Shown: positions 8,036 through 17,186 of the stretch, one piece after another
How the letters are laid out: each line of letters starts with the position of its first letter
Position numbering within the stretch: the stretch's first letter is position 1
The notes under the pieces: model-generated
Seen by the model: only the letters and a program-made list of their open reading frames with translations
Databases searched by the model: none
Told to the model about the DNA's origin: nothing
Translations under genes and position numbers: made by a program
Origin: CAYNZP01 sp964401835
GTDB taxonomy: Bacteria; Planctomycetota; Phycisphaerae; SM23-33
Length of the DNA: 64,000 nt
Assembly (NCBI GenBank): GCA_964401835.1
Contig: CAYNZP010000001.1
Span: 62,001 to 126,000 of the forward strand
Direction: 5' to 3'

Positions 8036-8695
8036 ATGGAATTTGAGCGAATACTTTTTGATATCGAAACACAAAAGGATTTCTTTATCCCCGGGGGAAG
8101 TCTTTTTACGCCGGACGCATCTTCTGTTGCCCGCAACATATACCGTTTGTTCGGCTGGGCCAAGAGGTATGAAATTCCTGTTATAAGCACGGTTTTGAGA
8201 GTGCGAAGAAACGAGCGTGGCCCCTTTGATGAAATGCCCCATCTTATCGAGGGAACCGACGGGGAAAGTAAGCTTGCCAGAACAATTTTACCGCGGCGGA
8301 TAAACCTTGGGCTTCGCAACAGTACCGACCTTCCGGTGGATATCTTTGAAAAGTACCAACAGGTAATATTCGAGAAGCGTGATACCAATATTTTTAACCA
8401 TGTCCGCTTGGAGCGCTTACTAACGGAACTCAGGAAGGCAACGTTCATTATTTGCGGAGCAGACATGGGACACGGGATTTCCCAGGCAGCTGTAGGGCTT
8501 CGGAACCGTGGTTTTTCGATAATTGTCGCCGAGGATGCGGTACTTAGCCGTGGCGGAGAGATGTCGGATATGGCGAGACTTCGCATGGAGGCTAAGGGCG
8601 CAATATTTGCCAAAACCTCCGAACTGATAATTCCAAGACCCAAGCGTCGACGCGCAGCGTTCAAGCTGGATTTATCCATTCCAAACAAGACGTAA
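8036..8695 (+). CDS. Isochorismatase-like (cysteine hydrolase fold) protein without the catalytic cysteine
   Basis: 219 residues with the isochorismatase fold. An N-terminal DIETQKDFF carries the usual Asp, IFEKRDTNIFN carries the Lys, and FIICGADMGHGISQAAVGLRN corresponds to the region that normally reads G-V-x-T-x-x-C-V. Here Gly stands where the nucleophilic Cys is expected; the only nearby Cys lies before the loop. The enzyme is therefore either inactive, a binding protein, or uses another residue. It is followed by prmC on the same strand. Confidence 0.8.
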   Translation: MEFERILFDIETQKDFFIPGGSLFTPDASSVARNIYRLFGWAKRYEIPVISTVLRVRRNERGPFDEMPHLIEGTDGESKLARTILPRRINLGLRNSTDLPVDIFEKYQQVIFEKRDTNIFNHVRLERLLTELRKATFIICGADMGHGISQAAVGLRNRGFSIIVAEDAVLSRGGEMSDMARLRMEAKGAIFAKTSELIIPRPKRRRAAFKLDLSIPNKT

Positions 8696-8755
8696 TTTCG
8701 CTTTTCTACCTCCAGCACCTTGCCATAAATGTCTTGTTATGGTACAGCCTTTTCT

Positions 8756-9634
8756 ATGACAAAGGACAGCTCATCGCCCTGGACAGTATTGAGACTTATT
8801 AACTGGACCAGGGAATATTTTGAAAAGGCCCAATTGGAACAGCCGCGCCTTTCGGCTGAGATACTCCTTGCGCATTGCCTTCAATGCAGCCGGATCGAAC
8901 TTTACACGCGCTTTGAGTATCTGCCCAGTCAGGATCAACTTTCCACATTTCGCTCGATGGTAAAACGGGCTGCGGAAAAAGAACCGATAGCCTATGTTGT
9001 CGGCGAAAAAGAATTCTACTCGCTGAGGTTTAAGGTGACGCCGGACGTTTTAATCCCCAGGCCTGAAACCGAGATTCTTGTCAGCGAAGCGGTAGCCCAC
9101 CTGCAAAGTCTATCCCAGCCTGGTCGCCTGTGGGATATCTGCACTGGCAGCGGCTGCGTCGCTATAGCTGTAGCCAAAAATCTTGAAGACGTTGAAGTCC
9201 TTGCGACGGATATATCACCCAAAGCAGTTGAAGTAGCGGCTGGAAATGTCTCACTTCATGAACTGACCTGTAAGGTCCGTTGCCGTGAGGCAGATATTCT
9301 AACTATGCCGGAAGACATTCCTGATGAAGGTAAATTTGACGTTATAACAGCCAACCCGCCTTACGTAGCCGAAAGTGATTTTGTTGAGGACACCGTAAAA
9401 TACGAACCTTCCCTGGCGCTGGACGGCGGAGTTGACGGCTTGGACGCAATAAGGAGAGTCGCGGCTGATAGCCCAAAATTCCTTACTTCCGGCGGGGTGC
9501 TGATTATGGAATTTGGCTACGGCCAGACTGATGACGTTCGGGATTTAATCCTTTCTACCAGCCAGTTCGATCAGCCGCGAATCCTCAAAGACCACCAACA
9601 GATCGAACGCGTTATAGTCGCCAGGCGCAAATAG
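8756..9634 (+). CDS. prmC: Peptide chain release factor N5-glutamine methyltransferase PrmC
   Basis: The N-terminal helical substrate-recognition domain (residues 1 to about 95) is followed by an AdoMet-binding Rossmann methyltransferase domain. IPRPETE, WDICTGSGCVAIAVAK (motif I) and NPPYV (catalytic motif IV) are all present. The enzyme methylates the Gln of the GGQ motif in release factors RF1 and RF2. The ATG at 8756 gives the normal N-terminus (SSPWTVLRLINWTREYF); an in-frame ATG at 8729 would add nine residues. No good ribosome-binding site is visible for either. Confidence 0.95.
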   Translation: MTKDSSSPWTVLRLINWTREYFEKAQLEQPRLSAEILLAHCLQCSRIELYTRFEYLPSQDQLSTFRSMVKRAAEKEPIAYVVGEKEFYSLRFKVTPDVLIPRPETEILVSEAVAHLQSLSQPGRLWDICTGSGCVAIAVAKNLEDVEVLATDISPKAVEVAAGNVSLHELTCKVRCREADILTMPEDIPDEGKFDVITANPPYVAESDFVEDTVKYEPSLALDGGVDGLDAIRRVAADSPKFLTSGGVLIMEFGYGQTDDVRDLILSTSQFDQPRILKDHQQIERVIVARRK

Positions 9635-9642
9635 ATTTGCCC

Positions 9643-10029
9643 TTAGAGCAGTTCTGCCGCCTTGGGGTTGTCGTTCGTATCCAGAATCAGCCACGCATCG
9701 GAAGCATCTATGGCTGTGCAATAGCAGAAGTTTATGAAGATGTTTGCGTCGGCAAGTTTTTGCGCAAGGGCTTTGAGTGTTCCGGGCTTGTTTGTAATTT
9801 TCACAGCCACCACATCACTGGTATCGCACCGGTCGACCTCGCCCTTGACCGCGCTACAGGCTTTTGCCTCATCGTCGGCTACCATCATCAAATTGCCGGT
9901 ATCTCCGTCGCTCCAGGCGCACATGGCGGTGATATTCACCCCAGCCTGACTGAGCAAATCTGTCACCTCGGCTAGTTTGCCCACGTCATCTGCCACTTCT
10001 ACGTTGATCTGCTTTAAGAGTTCTGCCAT
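9643..10029 (-). CDS. Tandem ACT-domain protein
   Basis: 128 residues made of two ACT domains (about 5-62 and 70-125), each starting with a V-x-x-x-G-x-L-A pattern (VADDVGKLAEV; ITNKPGTLKAL). ACT pairs bind amino acids or other small ligands and regulate metabolic enzymes. With no catalytic domain, this would be a free-standing sensor. GGAG lies upstream of the ATG with good spacing. It is convergent with prmC, with eight bases between the stops. Confidence 0.85.
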   Translation of the reverse strand: MAELLKQINVEVADDVGKLAEVTDLLSQAGVNITAMCAWSDGDTGNLMMVADDEAKACSAVKGEVDRCDTSDVVAVKITNKPGTLKALAQKLADANIFINFCYCTAIDASDAWLILDTNDNPKAAELL

Positions 10030-10161
10030 TGTTTTCTCCTTCCCCTTAATTCCAAAAGAATTATATGCATCAAATTTTCTTTATTTCTATCAGGTTGCTT
10101 TTAGAGCCCGCCGCGCGTTATTTTACTCGCACGAGTTTTCCTGTCAGAAACGAATGAAGAT

Positions 10162-11427
10162 ATGGACAAATTTATTATAAATGGCCCAAATAGACTCAAA
10201 GGGGAAGTTTCCATCAGTGGAGCCAAGAACTCCGCTTTGCCGATAATGGCTGGGGCCTTGCTGGCAGAGGGGACCACCCGGCTTATTGACGTACCCGATC
10301 TGGCAGATATTCGCCATATGTGCGACCTGTTGACCGACCTGGGAGCGTCGGTTTCACGCGGCGCAGACGGCGCGTTAGAGATAAAGGTCGAAGACGAAAG
10401 CCAAAACCACGCCAAATACGACCGAGTACGCAAAATGCGCGCGAGTATTTGTGTATTGGGGCCCTTACTTTCCAAACGCAGGCAGGCGCGGGTTGCTATG
10501 CCCGGCGGCTGCGCTATCGGATCACGGCCGGTCGATATCCATCTGCGTGGAATGAGGGCGCTTGGAGCTAATGTCGATCTCGACAGCGGTGATATAGTAG
10601 CCAAAGCCAAAAATCTTACCGGTGCCGAAGTCTTTCTTGGCGGACCTTTCGGTTCGACAGTTCTCGGCACGACCAATGTGATAATGGCTGCGGCGCTGGC
10701 AAAAGGCACTACCGTAATAGAGTGCGCCGCATGTGAGCCGGAAATAGTCGACCTGGCGGATTTCCTCAATTCAGCAGGCGCTAAAATAACCGGCGCCGGT
10801 TCGCCGAGGATTATTATCGAAGGCGTGGATCAACTTGAGGCGATAGAACACAGGGTGATACCGGATCGCATCGAGGCAGGCACGTTTATAATCGGAGCTG
10901 CCCTTACAAACGGCGAGGTGAAAATTAAAAATGCACGCCTGGACCACCTGATGGCTGTCGTTGATAAGCTCAGACAGGTTGGAGTAATCATCGAGCAAGA
11001 CAATGGCTTGGTCGTGGCGAGTTCCGCAAGGCGGCTGGTGCCAATAGATGCCACTACCCAGCCTTATCCGGGCTTTCCAACAGACCTTCAGGCCCAACTG
11101 ATGACGTTGCTTTGCCTGGCTGACGGAAACAGCGTTATAACGGAAAAAATCTTCCCCGACAGATTCATGCACGTCGCTGAGCTTTTGCGAATGGGTGCTA
11201 ATATCCGCAAGGAAGGCCCGACCTCAATCGTTACCGGTGTAAAGCGGCTTATCGGCGCTCCGGTCATGGCCAGCGATCTGCGGGCTTCTGCCGCGCTGGT
11301 TCTTGCCGGGTTGATGGCAAAGGGAACCACGTCGGTTCAGCGTGTTTATCATATCGACCGTGGTTACGAGCACATCGAAACCAAGCTGCGAAATCTAGGT
11401 GCTGACATCACGCGCGTTAGCGCGTGA
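10162..11427 (+). CDS. murA: UDP-N-acetylglucosamine 1-carboxyvinyltransferase
   Basis: 421 residues, full family length. N-terminal GPNRLKGEVSISGAKNSALP, then the active-site loop MPGGCAIGSRPVDIH with the catalytic Cys at about residue 117, and the C-terminal DLRASAALVLAGLMAKG. It transfers enolpyruvate from PEP to UDP-GlcNAc, the first committed step of peptidoglycan synthesis. The Cys (not Asp) predicts fosfomycin sensitivity. Its presence fits a planctomycete that keeps a peptidoglycan wall, together with the PBP4-type enzyme at 17.2 kb. Confidence 0.97.
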   Translation: MDKFIINGPNRLKGEVSISGAKNSALPIMAGALLAEGTTRLIDVPDLADIRHMCDLLTDLGASVSRGADGALEIKVEDESQNHAKYDRVRKMRASICVLGPLLSKRRQARVAMPGGCAIGSRPVDIHLRGMRALGANVDLDSGDIVAKAKNLTGAEVFLGGPFGSTVLGTTNVIMAAALAKGTTVIECAACEPEIVDLADFLNSAGAKITGAGSPRIIIEGVDQLEAIEHRVIPDRIEAGTFIIGAALTNGEVKIKNARLDHLMAVVDKLRQVGVIIEQDNGLVVASSARRLVPIDATTQPYPGFPTDLQAQLMTLLCLADGNSVITEKIFPDRFMHVAELLRMGANIRKEGPTSIVTGVKRLIGAPVMASDLRASAALVLAGLMAKGTTSVQRVYHIDRGYEHIETKLRNLGADITRVSA

Positions 11428-11532
11428 GCTTGCAAAATTAATTTGTGAAAAAACACTAACTTTTTGTCTCATTAATAAAGCACTTATCCTTTGCTGCCGA
11501 TGTATATAACGTCAGTAAAAGGAGAAAGTTAA

Positions 11533-11688
11533 ATGAAGCCAAGCCGTATCCAATGCCCAAATCCGAAGTGTCGCGTAATTCTTCAGATACCCTCAAAGAT
11601 GCAGGGCCAGCACGTCAAATGTGCAGGATGCGGCAAGACTTTTTATGTACCCCTCCCGATGCGAGGCACAAGACGCAAGGCGAGCTGA
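11533..11688 (+). CDS. 51-residue zinc-ribbon protein
   Basis: A short gene with AAGGAG eight bases before the ATG. Two cysteine pairs, CPNPKC near the N-terminus and CAGCGK in the middle, form a zinc ribbon. The tail is basic (RGTRRKAS). The layout resembles MJ0042/zinc-ribbon modules that occur at the N-terminus of larger proteins, here alone. It may bind nucleic acid or a protein partner. TATAAC near 11504 could be its -10 box. Confidence 0.7.
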   Translation: MKPSRIQCPNPKCRVILQIPSKMQGQHVKCAGCGKTFYVPLPMRGTRRKAS

Positions 11689-11709
11689 TTTTTAAATATG
11701 TTTTGGGGA

Positions 11710-12720
11710 TTACCAGCCGGTTGATATGCCTTCCACGTCCATTGTTTCAGCCCATGTTCCAGGATCGCGGAAGTATTCCTTAAGCATCATTGCTGCCACG
11801 ACGCCATCGCCACAGGCTGTTGCAAGCTGCATAGCCGCGCGTTGACGGCAATCTCCAGCGACGAAAACGCCGGGCATCGATGTCTTTAGAGTTGTGCAGT
11901 CGCAGGCGATGTAGCCGTGCTCATTCATCTCTACGACTCCCTCAAGCCACTTCGTGTTGGGAATCATACCAACAAATACAAATACGCCGTCAACTTTGAT
12001 TTCTTCCGTCTTGTCGGTTTCGACATTACGAAGGCGAACATGGTCAATTTCGCTCTTGTCGTCATTAGGGACGATTTCTTCCAGGACGTAGGGAAGCTTT
12101 AATTCGATGTCCTTTTCCCTGGCCAGCTCGTTAAGCTCCTCAACAAGGACTGACTGTGCGCGAAATTCCTTGCGGCGGTGGACCAGCGTAGCCTTTTTCA
12201 CAAAACGCGTTGCCAGGTAGATGGTGTCCTCGACCGCGGTATTTCCTCCACCGACGGTCAAGACGTGTTTGTCCCTGTAAAACGCGCCGTCACAGGTGGC
12301 GCAGTAGCTGACTTTCGTAGCCTGACGCATCTCAGCTTCGCCGGGAACTCCAAGCTGGCGATAATCGCTGCCGGGAGCGAGAATCACTGAACGGGTCATT
12401 AATGTTTTTTCACCGTTGTTGACGGTAATTTTTAAGTTCCCGTCAACTCGTTCGATATTATCCACTGCGTGGTTGATGCGAATCTCAGCGCCGAAATTTT
12501 CAACCTGGTCGCGCATGTTCTGGATCAGGTCCGGGCCGGGAATTTTCACATAGCCGGGGAAGTTTTCAACTCTATCGGTAAGCATAATTTGCCCACCGGG
12601 AAGACCGTTCTTTTCCAGAAGGAGTGTTTTATATCTGTCTCTGGCGGCATAAAGCCCCGCCGCCAAACCTGCCGGGCCTGCACCGATAATAATGACATCG
12701 TAAAGATCGACTTCGCTCAT
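11710..12720 (-). CDS. trxB: Thioredoxin reductase
   Basis: 336 residues. FAD-binding GAGPAGLAAGLYAAR at the N-terminus, redox-active CATC (SYCATCDGAFY) followed by the NADPH-binding GGGNTAVEDTIYLA, and C-terminal GVFVAGDCRQRA. It transfers electrons from NADPH to thioredoxin. AAGGA precedes the ATG. The protein carries about 20 residues past the conserved core (REDPGTWAETMDVEG-like tail). No thioredoxin gene is adjacent, although a thioredoxin-like lipoprotein lies at 41 kb. Confidence 0.96.
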   Translation of the reverse strand: MSEVDLYDVIIIGAGPAGLAAGLYAARDRYKTLLLEKNGLPGGQIMLTDRVENFPGYVKIPGPDLIQNMRDQVENFGAEIRINHAVDNIERVDGNLKITVNNGEKTLMTRSVILAPGSDYRQLGVPGEAEMRQATKVSYCATCDGAFYRDKHVLTVGGGNTAVEDTIYLATRFVKKATLVHRRKEFRAQSVLVEELNELAREKDIELKLPYVLEEIVPNDDKSEIDHVRLRNVETDKTEEIKVDGVFVFVGMIPNTKWLEGVVEMNEHGYIACDCTTLKTSMPGVFVAGDCRQRAAMQLATACGDGVVAAMMLKEYFRDPGTWAETMDVEGISTGW

Positions 12721-12758
12721 TAAATGATTCCTTAAACCTCGATAACCTGATTAATAAT

Positions 12759-14096
12759 TTAATTTCCCATCATTTGGCCGATTGCGCCAGCGTCAGGAAA
12801 GACCTTTAGTATTTCGTCTCTGGTGGCCTGTTGGAGAACCAGGCCGTCAGGACTTTCCATTCGCAGGACCATCCCTTTTTTTGTTAACCAGAATTTGCTC
12901 GCTTCTAAAGTAGGGTTCGGCTGCATGGATGAAGTATACACAGTGATTTCTTTATCACCAAAGGTGAGCTTTTCTGTCCCGATAACGGAAAATGTGAGCA
13001 TGTCATAGTCATTAAACTGTGTCGTGTAAGAAGCAAATCCATAAGAGGCTGGCTTATCCAAATCAATAAGGCGCGGCAGAATCTCAATCATTGCCCGGGG
13101 TATGTAAATGCCTGTTTTTGGTACGGGCTTTTTCCTAGTGTTAACCTGGCCGCCATTAGCTATATTGCAGACAATCATGTGGTCTTGTCTGAGGCCGTCC
13201 TCGCCAACACTTAAAGCCTTTTTGCCTGAGCCTACCTGCTGCCTTTCAGACCATTTGTCATAAGAGCTGTCTGATGAAGAAAACAGCTTTCGTGATTTGA
13301 ACATTTTTGGCTGATCGTCAGAAAATTGAAGCATCAGCCTGGAATACACTTCAAAGCCAGCTACCCCATCCACAGTTGCTGCCTTTTCCTGATAGAGCAT
13401 GAAGCCTATATTTTTATCCTTCATGCGGAGAAGGAACCATTGCGGGTCAGTAATTAGCGATTCCTTGATTTTTTCTTTAGTGATGCTTTGCAAAAGTTCC
13501 CGCCCGCGAGCGAGATTATCGACCCTTTGGGCTTTTGCCGCTTTCGGGTCTTTGAGCTCGACGGTTTCAAGAACCTCCTGGCAAAGCTTGTTGAGTTCGA
13601 TTTCGTTTCCGAGCGGCCCTTTGACTTCTATAACAAGGAAGTTTCCATCTTCGCGGTAGATCCAGGCCTGTCGCTGCCACATCCGCAGCGCACCGCTTGA
13701 ATGCCCGCTAAGGTGAATCGCTCCTTTTCCACCCACTGGCGATACGCTTGTGGAATCTACTTTGAAGTTTTCCCGGCTTCGAAGTGATCGGGCCAGGACT
13801 TTCGAATAGGCTTTCAGGTCGAGATTCTTTTCGCTCGATGTCCAACGAAGCACGCTTAACGTCCAGGCGATGGCACCGGTTTTGCTGTCCCGCTTAAGCC
13901 ATGTAACGAGCCTGGATGTAGAGGGATCTCGCTTCCGCTCGGTATCCAGCGGCGGACGAAGAGAAAAACCATTCATTTCGTCAATGTATCGCCTCCCCAG
14001 TTCGACCTTAGCCTGTAAATCACCAGCTGCAATCAAAAGTATGATCGAAGCCAGAATAACCGTCGTAACTAATTTTGTTTGGCTTGTTTTGGTCAT
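12759..14096 (-). CDS. Exported hypothetical protein
   Basis: The ATG at 14096 is chosen because GAGG lies six bases upstream. The protein then starts with a signal peptide (LVTTVILASIILLIAAGDLQA). The mature protein of about 420 residues is rich in charged residues and has no transmembrane segment. It opens with GRRYIDEMNGFSLRPP, the kind of phrase that starts PsbP/DUF1795-like exported domains. The middle and end look like repeated beta domains (YEVYSRLML, FGDKEITVYTSSMQP). Function unknown; it stands just upstream of trxB on the same strand. Confidence 0.75.
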   Translation of the reverse strand: MTKTSQTKLVTTVILASIILLIAAGDLQAKVELGRRYIDEMNGFSLRPPLDTERKRDPSTSRLVTWLKRDSKTGAIAWTLSVLRWTSSEKNLDLKAYSKVLARSLRSRENFKVDSTSVSPVGGKGAIHLSGHSSGALRMWQRQAWIYREDGNFLVIEVKGPLGNEIELNKLCQEVLETVELKDPKAAKAQRVDNLARGRELLQSITKEKIKESLITDPQWFLLRMKDKNIGFMLYQEKAATVDGVAGFEVYSRLMLQFSDDQPKMFKSRKLFSSSDSSYDKWSERQQVGSGKKALSVGEDGLRQDHMIVCNIANGGQVNTRKKPVPKTGIYIPRAMIEILPRLIDLDKPASYGFASYTTQFNDYDMLTFSVIGTEKLTFGDKEITVYTSSMQPNPTLEASKFWLTKKGMVLRMESPDGLVLQQATRDEILKVFPDAGAIGQMMGN

Positions 14097-14204
14097 GGTT
14101 GTCCTCACGGGCATTATTTTTTCGTCTTTCCTTGAAAGGGCCGAATCTTTTGACTTCGGCCTGAACCAGAGAAGTTTACTTAAAAAAGATATCTTGTGGA
14201 AGGG

Positions 14205-15578
14205 CTATGCCTTTTTTCGTTTTTTGCGAACAGGGCCTTTGCGTTCTAACGTTACCTTGCGACGAAGGATATGATGATAGTGCTGAGCAAAACGATGTGC
14301 CTCGTCGCGAACTGACTGCAGCAGCCGCAGTGCCGGATTGTTCCGCCGCAGTCGTATCGGTTCATCCCGGCCGTGCAGAAAAATTTCCTCTTCCCTTTTA
14401 GCCAGTGAGATTAAAGCAGGCGGAGAAACACCGAGGTCTTCAAACGCACTGTCGGCTGCCGAAAGCTGCCCCTTCCCGCCGTCTATTAGAATTATGTCAG
14501 GGAAAAGCTCTTCCTGCAAAGCTGCCCGTCTGTAACGGCGTCGCACTACCTCTTTAATGGACGCAAAATCATCGTTGCCCTTGACTGTCTTTATTTTGTA
14601 TCGTCGGTAGCCGCTCTTGAACGGTTTGCCGTCCACGAAACTTACCATCGCTCCGCAGGATTCCCTTCCAGACAAGTGAGCGATATCTATTCCCTCGATT
14701 GTCCTTGGTGAACAAACCATCCCTAAAAGGTCGCCGAGTTTCTCCAGGCCTTCACTTGGGTCTACAAAAAAGACCTCCGGCTGGACATGTTCGTGGACCA
14801 GCCCCCTTTTTTGGAGACTATCCAGCGCACGCAGTTCGTCTCGCAACTCAGCAGCCTGCTCAAACTGATGATCCCGGGCTGCTTCGTCCATCTGGCGTGT
14901 TAACTCGCGTCGAAGTAGAGCACCCTTGGAGGCAAGGAACTTTTTAAGGTGGTTTATCTGTGCGGCATAATGTTTTTTGTCGACCTTTGCTGCACACGGG
15001 GCTGTGCACTGTTTTATATTGTAGAGAATGCAAGGCCGAAATTGCGGCAGCGACTCGTCACCGGCTTTTATGTCCAGATTGCACGTTCGGAACCTGAAAA
15101 CCTTCTGCATTAACTGCATTGCTGCGCGTAAATCTCCGCCTGATATGAAAGGCCCGTAAAGTTTGGCGTTTTTTGGCATAGGCTGGCGTGTAACCGAAAC
15201 GCGCGGAAAATCTTCTCTGGTAGTAATCTGGAGATAGGGAAAGGTCTTGTCGTCTTTCTGACGTTCGTTGAATCTTGGCTGGATGTCCTTTATCAGCCGC
15301 GATTCTCGCAGCAGTGCATCGACCTCGCTCTCGCATTCCAGATAATCAATATCTGTAACAAGCTCGTCGATCATTTTCCGGATTTCCGGACCGCGTGATG
15401 CGAGCAGGTCTACTCTGGGCTGGAAATAACTCGATACGCGTGACCGCAGGCTCTTGGCTTTACCGATATAGAGGACCACGCCGCTGCTGTCTTTGAACAG
15501 ATATACTCCAGGGCAATTTGGCAGCTCGGGGATTTTGCTGCGAAGCTGGTCGAGTATTTTTTCACGGGTCCGGGCCAT
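14205..15578 (-). CDS. uvrC: Excinuclease ABC subunit C lacking the C-terminal HhH domain
   Basis: 457 residues against about 600 in the typical family. Present in order: the GIY-YIG endonuclease domain (PGVYLFKDSSGVVLYIGKAK, residues 24-45), the Cys-containing linker (CTAPC), the UVR domain (QFEQAAELRDELRALD) and the RNase H-like 5' nuclease domain (GIDIAHLSG, DIILIDGGKGQL). The end is basic (KGPVRKKRKKA), and the paired helix-hairpin-helix domain that normally helps DNA binding is missing. Both incision centres are there, so it probably still works in UvrABC repair, with altered DNA binding. Confidence 0.93.
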   Translation of the reverse strand: MARTREKILDQLRSKIPELPNCPGVYLFKDSSGVVLYIGKAKSLRSRVSSYFQPRVDLLASRGPEIRKMIDELVTDIDYLECESEVDALLRESRLIKDIQPRFNERQKDDKTFPYLQITTREDFPRVSVTRQPMPKNAKLYGPFISGGDLRAAMQLMQKVFRFRTCNLDIKAGDESLPQFRPCILYNIKQCTAPCAAKVDKKHYAAQINHLKKFLASKGALLRRELTRQMDEAARDHQFEQAAELRDELRALDSLQKRGLVHEHVQPEVFFVDPSEGLEKLGDLLGMVCSPRTIEGIDIAHLSGRESCGAMVSFVDGKPFKSGYRRYKIKTVKGNDDFASIKEVVRRRYRRAALQEELFPDIILIDGGKGQLSAADSAFEDLGVSPPALISLAKREEEIFLHGRDEPIRLRRNNPALRLLQSVRDEAHRFAQHYHHILRRKVTLERKGPVRKKRKKA

Positions 15579-15617
15579 AGACGTTCATTATATCTTAGCG
15601 CGGAGCGAAAGAGGAGC

Positions 15618-15935
15618 TTAGTTGAAACGCACGCCAACAGCTATGCTGCCCTGTGTCAGTAGCGTGCTTCTTTCGACGCGGACAATTGTCGCCTCGACCG
15701 GTCGGCCGGAGATGTCGGTAAAGTCGGGCCTGTCTATGCTGCCAGCCTTGATGCGGATTCCCTGGCCGGTCTGGACGGGCACAGTCGCCGGAACGTACAT
15801 GAACAAACCCCCTGCTGAGATGTCAATGCACCTGCCGGGATAATCCCGCTGCGACGGTCCGTGGCTGAATTCCACACTCGAAGCTTGCGGATATCGTTGA
15901 TATTGCCTTCTTTCTTGTACGGGCATCGGGGTCAT
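15618..15935 (-). CDS. PilZ-domain protein
   Basis: About 105 residues. The c-di-GMP binding signatures are RRQYQRYPQ (RxxxR) and DISAGGLFM (D-x-S-x-x-G). It is a single-domain PilZ protein, expected to bind cyclic di-GMP and act on an unseen partner. The ATG at 15935 has GGAG at good spacing; the frame opens further upstream only with a TTG. It stands alone between uvrC and pfkA. Confidence 0.88.
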   Translation of the reverse strand: MTPMPVQERRQYQRYPQASSVEFSHGPSQRDYPGRCIDISAGGLFMYVPATVPVQTGQGIRIKAGSIDRPDFTDISGRPVEATIVRVERSTLLTQGSIAVGVRFN

Positions 15936-16091
15936 ATTTGGCTCCAAAGTTCTCAACCAATTATATTTATCGGATGAAAACCGAGGCGAATTTGCTTAAT
16001 TATAATATCTTATTAGCCCTTTGCTAAGGATTCACCTGGGACACTTGAGGTAAAAGTTATAATTTTGACAGCTAATGGCGGGAGCAAAACG

Positions 16092-17183
16092 ATGAAAAGC
16101 GGAATAAAACGCATAGGAGTTTTGACCGGCGGCGGAGATTGCCCGGGCCTTAACGCGGTTATCAGGGCTGTTGCCAAATCGGCAATATCCAACGGACTGG
16201 AGGTTTTTGGCATAGAGGACGGCTATCTGGGTCTTATCCAGGACCGCTTCCGTCAGCTGGACTACCGTGATGTCAGCAGCATCCTGACTCAGGGCGGCAC
16301 GATACTCGGCTCGTGCAACAAGGCGAACCCGGCTGCCTATTCCGTACCGGACGGTGATAAGTGGAAGGTTGTCGATGTCCGTGACCAGGTTGTGGCTCAT
16401 TACAAATCTGCCGGCCTGGACGCTCTTGTGGTTATCGGTGGCGACGGCACGATGAGTGGCGCTGCAGAGCTTATCGATCGCGGGATCAAGGTTGTCGGTG
16501 TGCCCAAAACAATCGATAACGATCTTTGCGGCACGGATGTAACCTTCGGCCACGATACTGCTGTGACAACAGCAGCCGAGGCGCTGGATAAGGTCCATAC
16601 CACCGCATCGAGTCATCACCGCGTAATGATCGTCGAACTCATGGGCAGATACGCCGGATGGCTTGCACTGCATGCTGGTGTTGCATCTGGTGCGGATGTG
16701 ATTCTTATTCCAGAGATACCCTTCGAGATAGAAAAAATTGCAGACAAGTGCCGCCAGCGAAACAAGGTCGGCAAGCGTTTTACAATTATCGCAGCAGGCG
16801 AAGGTGCCATGCCGGCTGGTGGCGAGCAGTTCGTGGACCATGTTGATGATACTTCTCCGGACCCGATACGTTTGGGCGGTATCGCCAAGTACGTTGCCTG
16901 CGAGCTGGAAAAAACTACAAGCATTGAAAGCCGATCAATTGTCCTCGGCCATATTCAGCGAGGCGGCACGCCCACGCCGCACGACAGATTGTTGGCAACG
17001 GAATTCGGCCATCACGCCTTCGAGCTGATTATGGAAGGCAAGTTTGGCGAGGTCGTCGTCAAAAAACAGGGGAAGACAACATCTGTAGCTATTAAGGACG
17101 TTGCGAACAAGGTCAGAACCGTGCCGTTGGACTATCCCCTCCTCAGGGCCGCCCGTGCCGTCGGGACAAGCTTTGGAGATTAG
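16092..17183 (+). CDS. pfkA: 6-phosphofructokinase
   Basis: 363 residues from the ATG at 16092, which has GGGAG at good spacing. GVLTGGGDCPGLN at the N-terminus, the phosphoryl-donor motif GGDGT and the catalytic PKTIDND are all present, with MGRYAGWLA and GHIQRGG further on. It phosphorylates fructose 6-phosphate in glycolysis. Gly in GGDG argues for ATP. Lys instead of Gly in PKTIDND is seen in a subgroup of ATP enzymes as well as in PPi enzymes, so the donor is probably but not certainly ATP. The next gene starts three bases after its stop. Confidence 0.94.
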   Translation: MKSGIKRIGVLTGGGDCPGLNAVIRAVAKSAISNGLEVFGIEDGYLGLIQDRFRQLDYRDVSSILTQGGTILGSCNKANPAAYSVPDGDKWKVVDVRDQVVAHYKSAGLDALVVIGGDGTMSGAAELIDRGIKVVGVPKTIDNDLCGTDVTFGHDTAVTTAAEALDKVHTTASSHHRVMIVELMGRYAGWLALHAGVASGADVILIPEIPFEIEKIADKCRQRNKVGKRFTIIAAGEGAMPAGGEQFVDHVDDTSPDPIRLGGIAKYVACELEKTTSIESRSIVLGHIQRGGTPTPHDRLLATEFGHHAFELIMEGKFGEVVVKKQGKTTSVAIKDVANKVRTVPLDYPLLRAARAVGTSFGD

Positions 17184-17186
17184 GAA

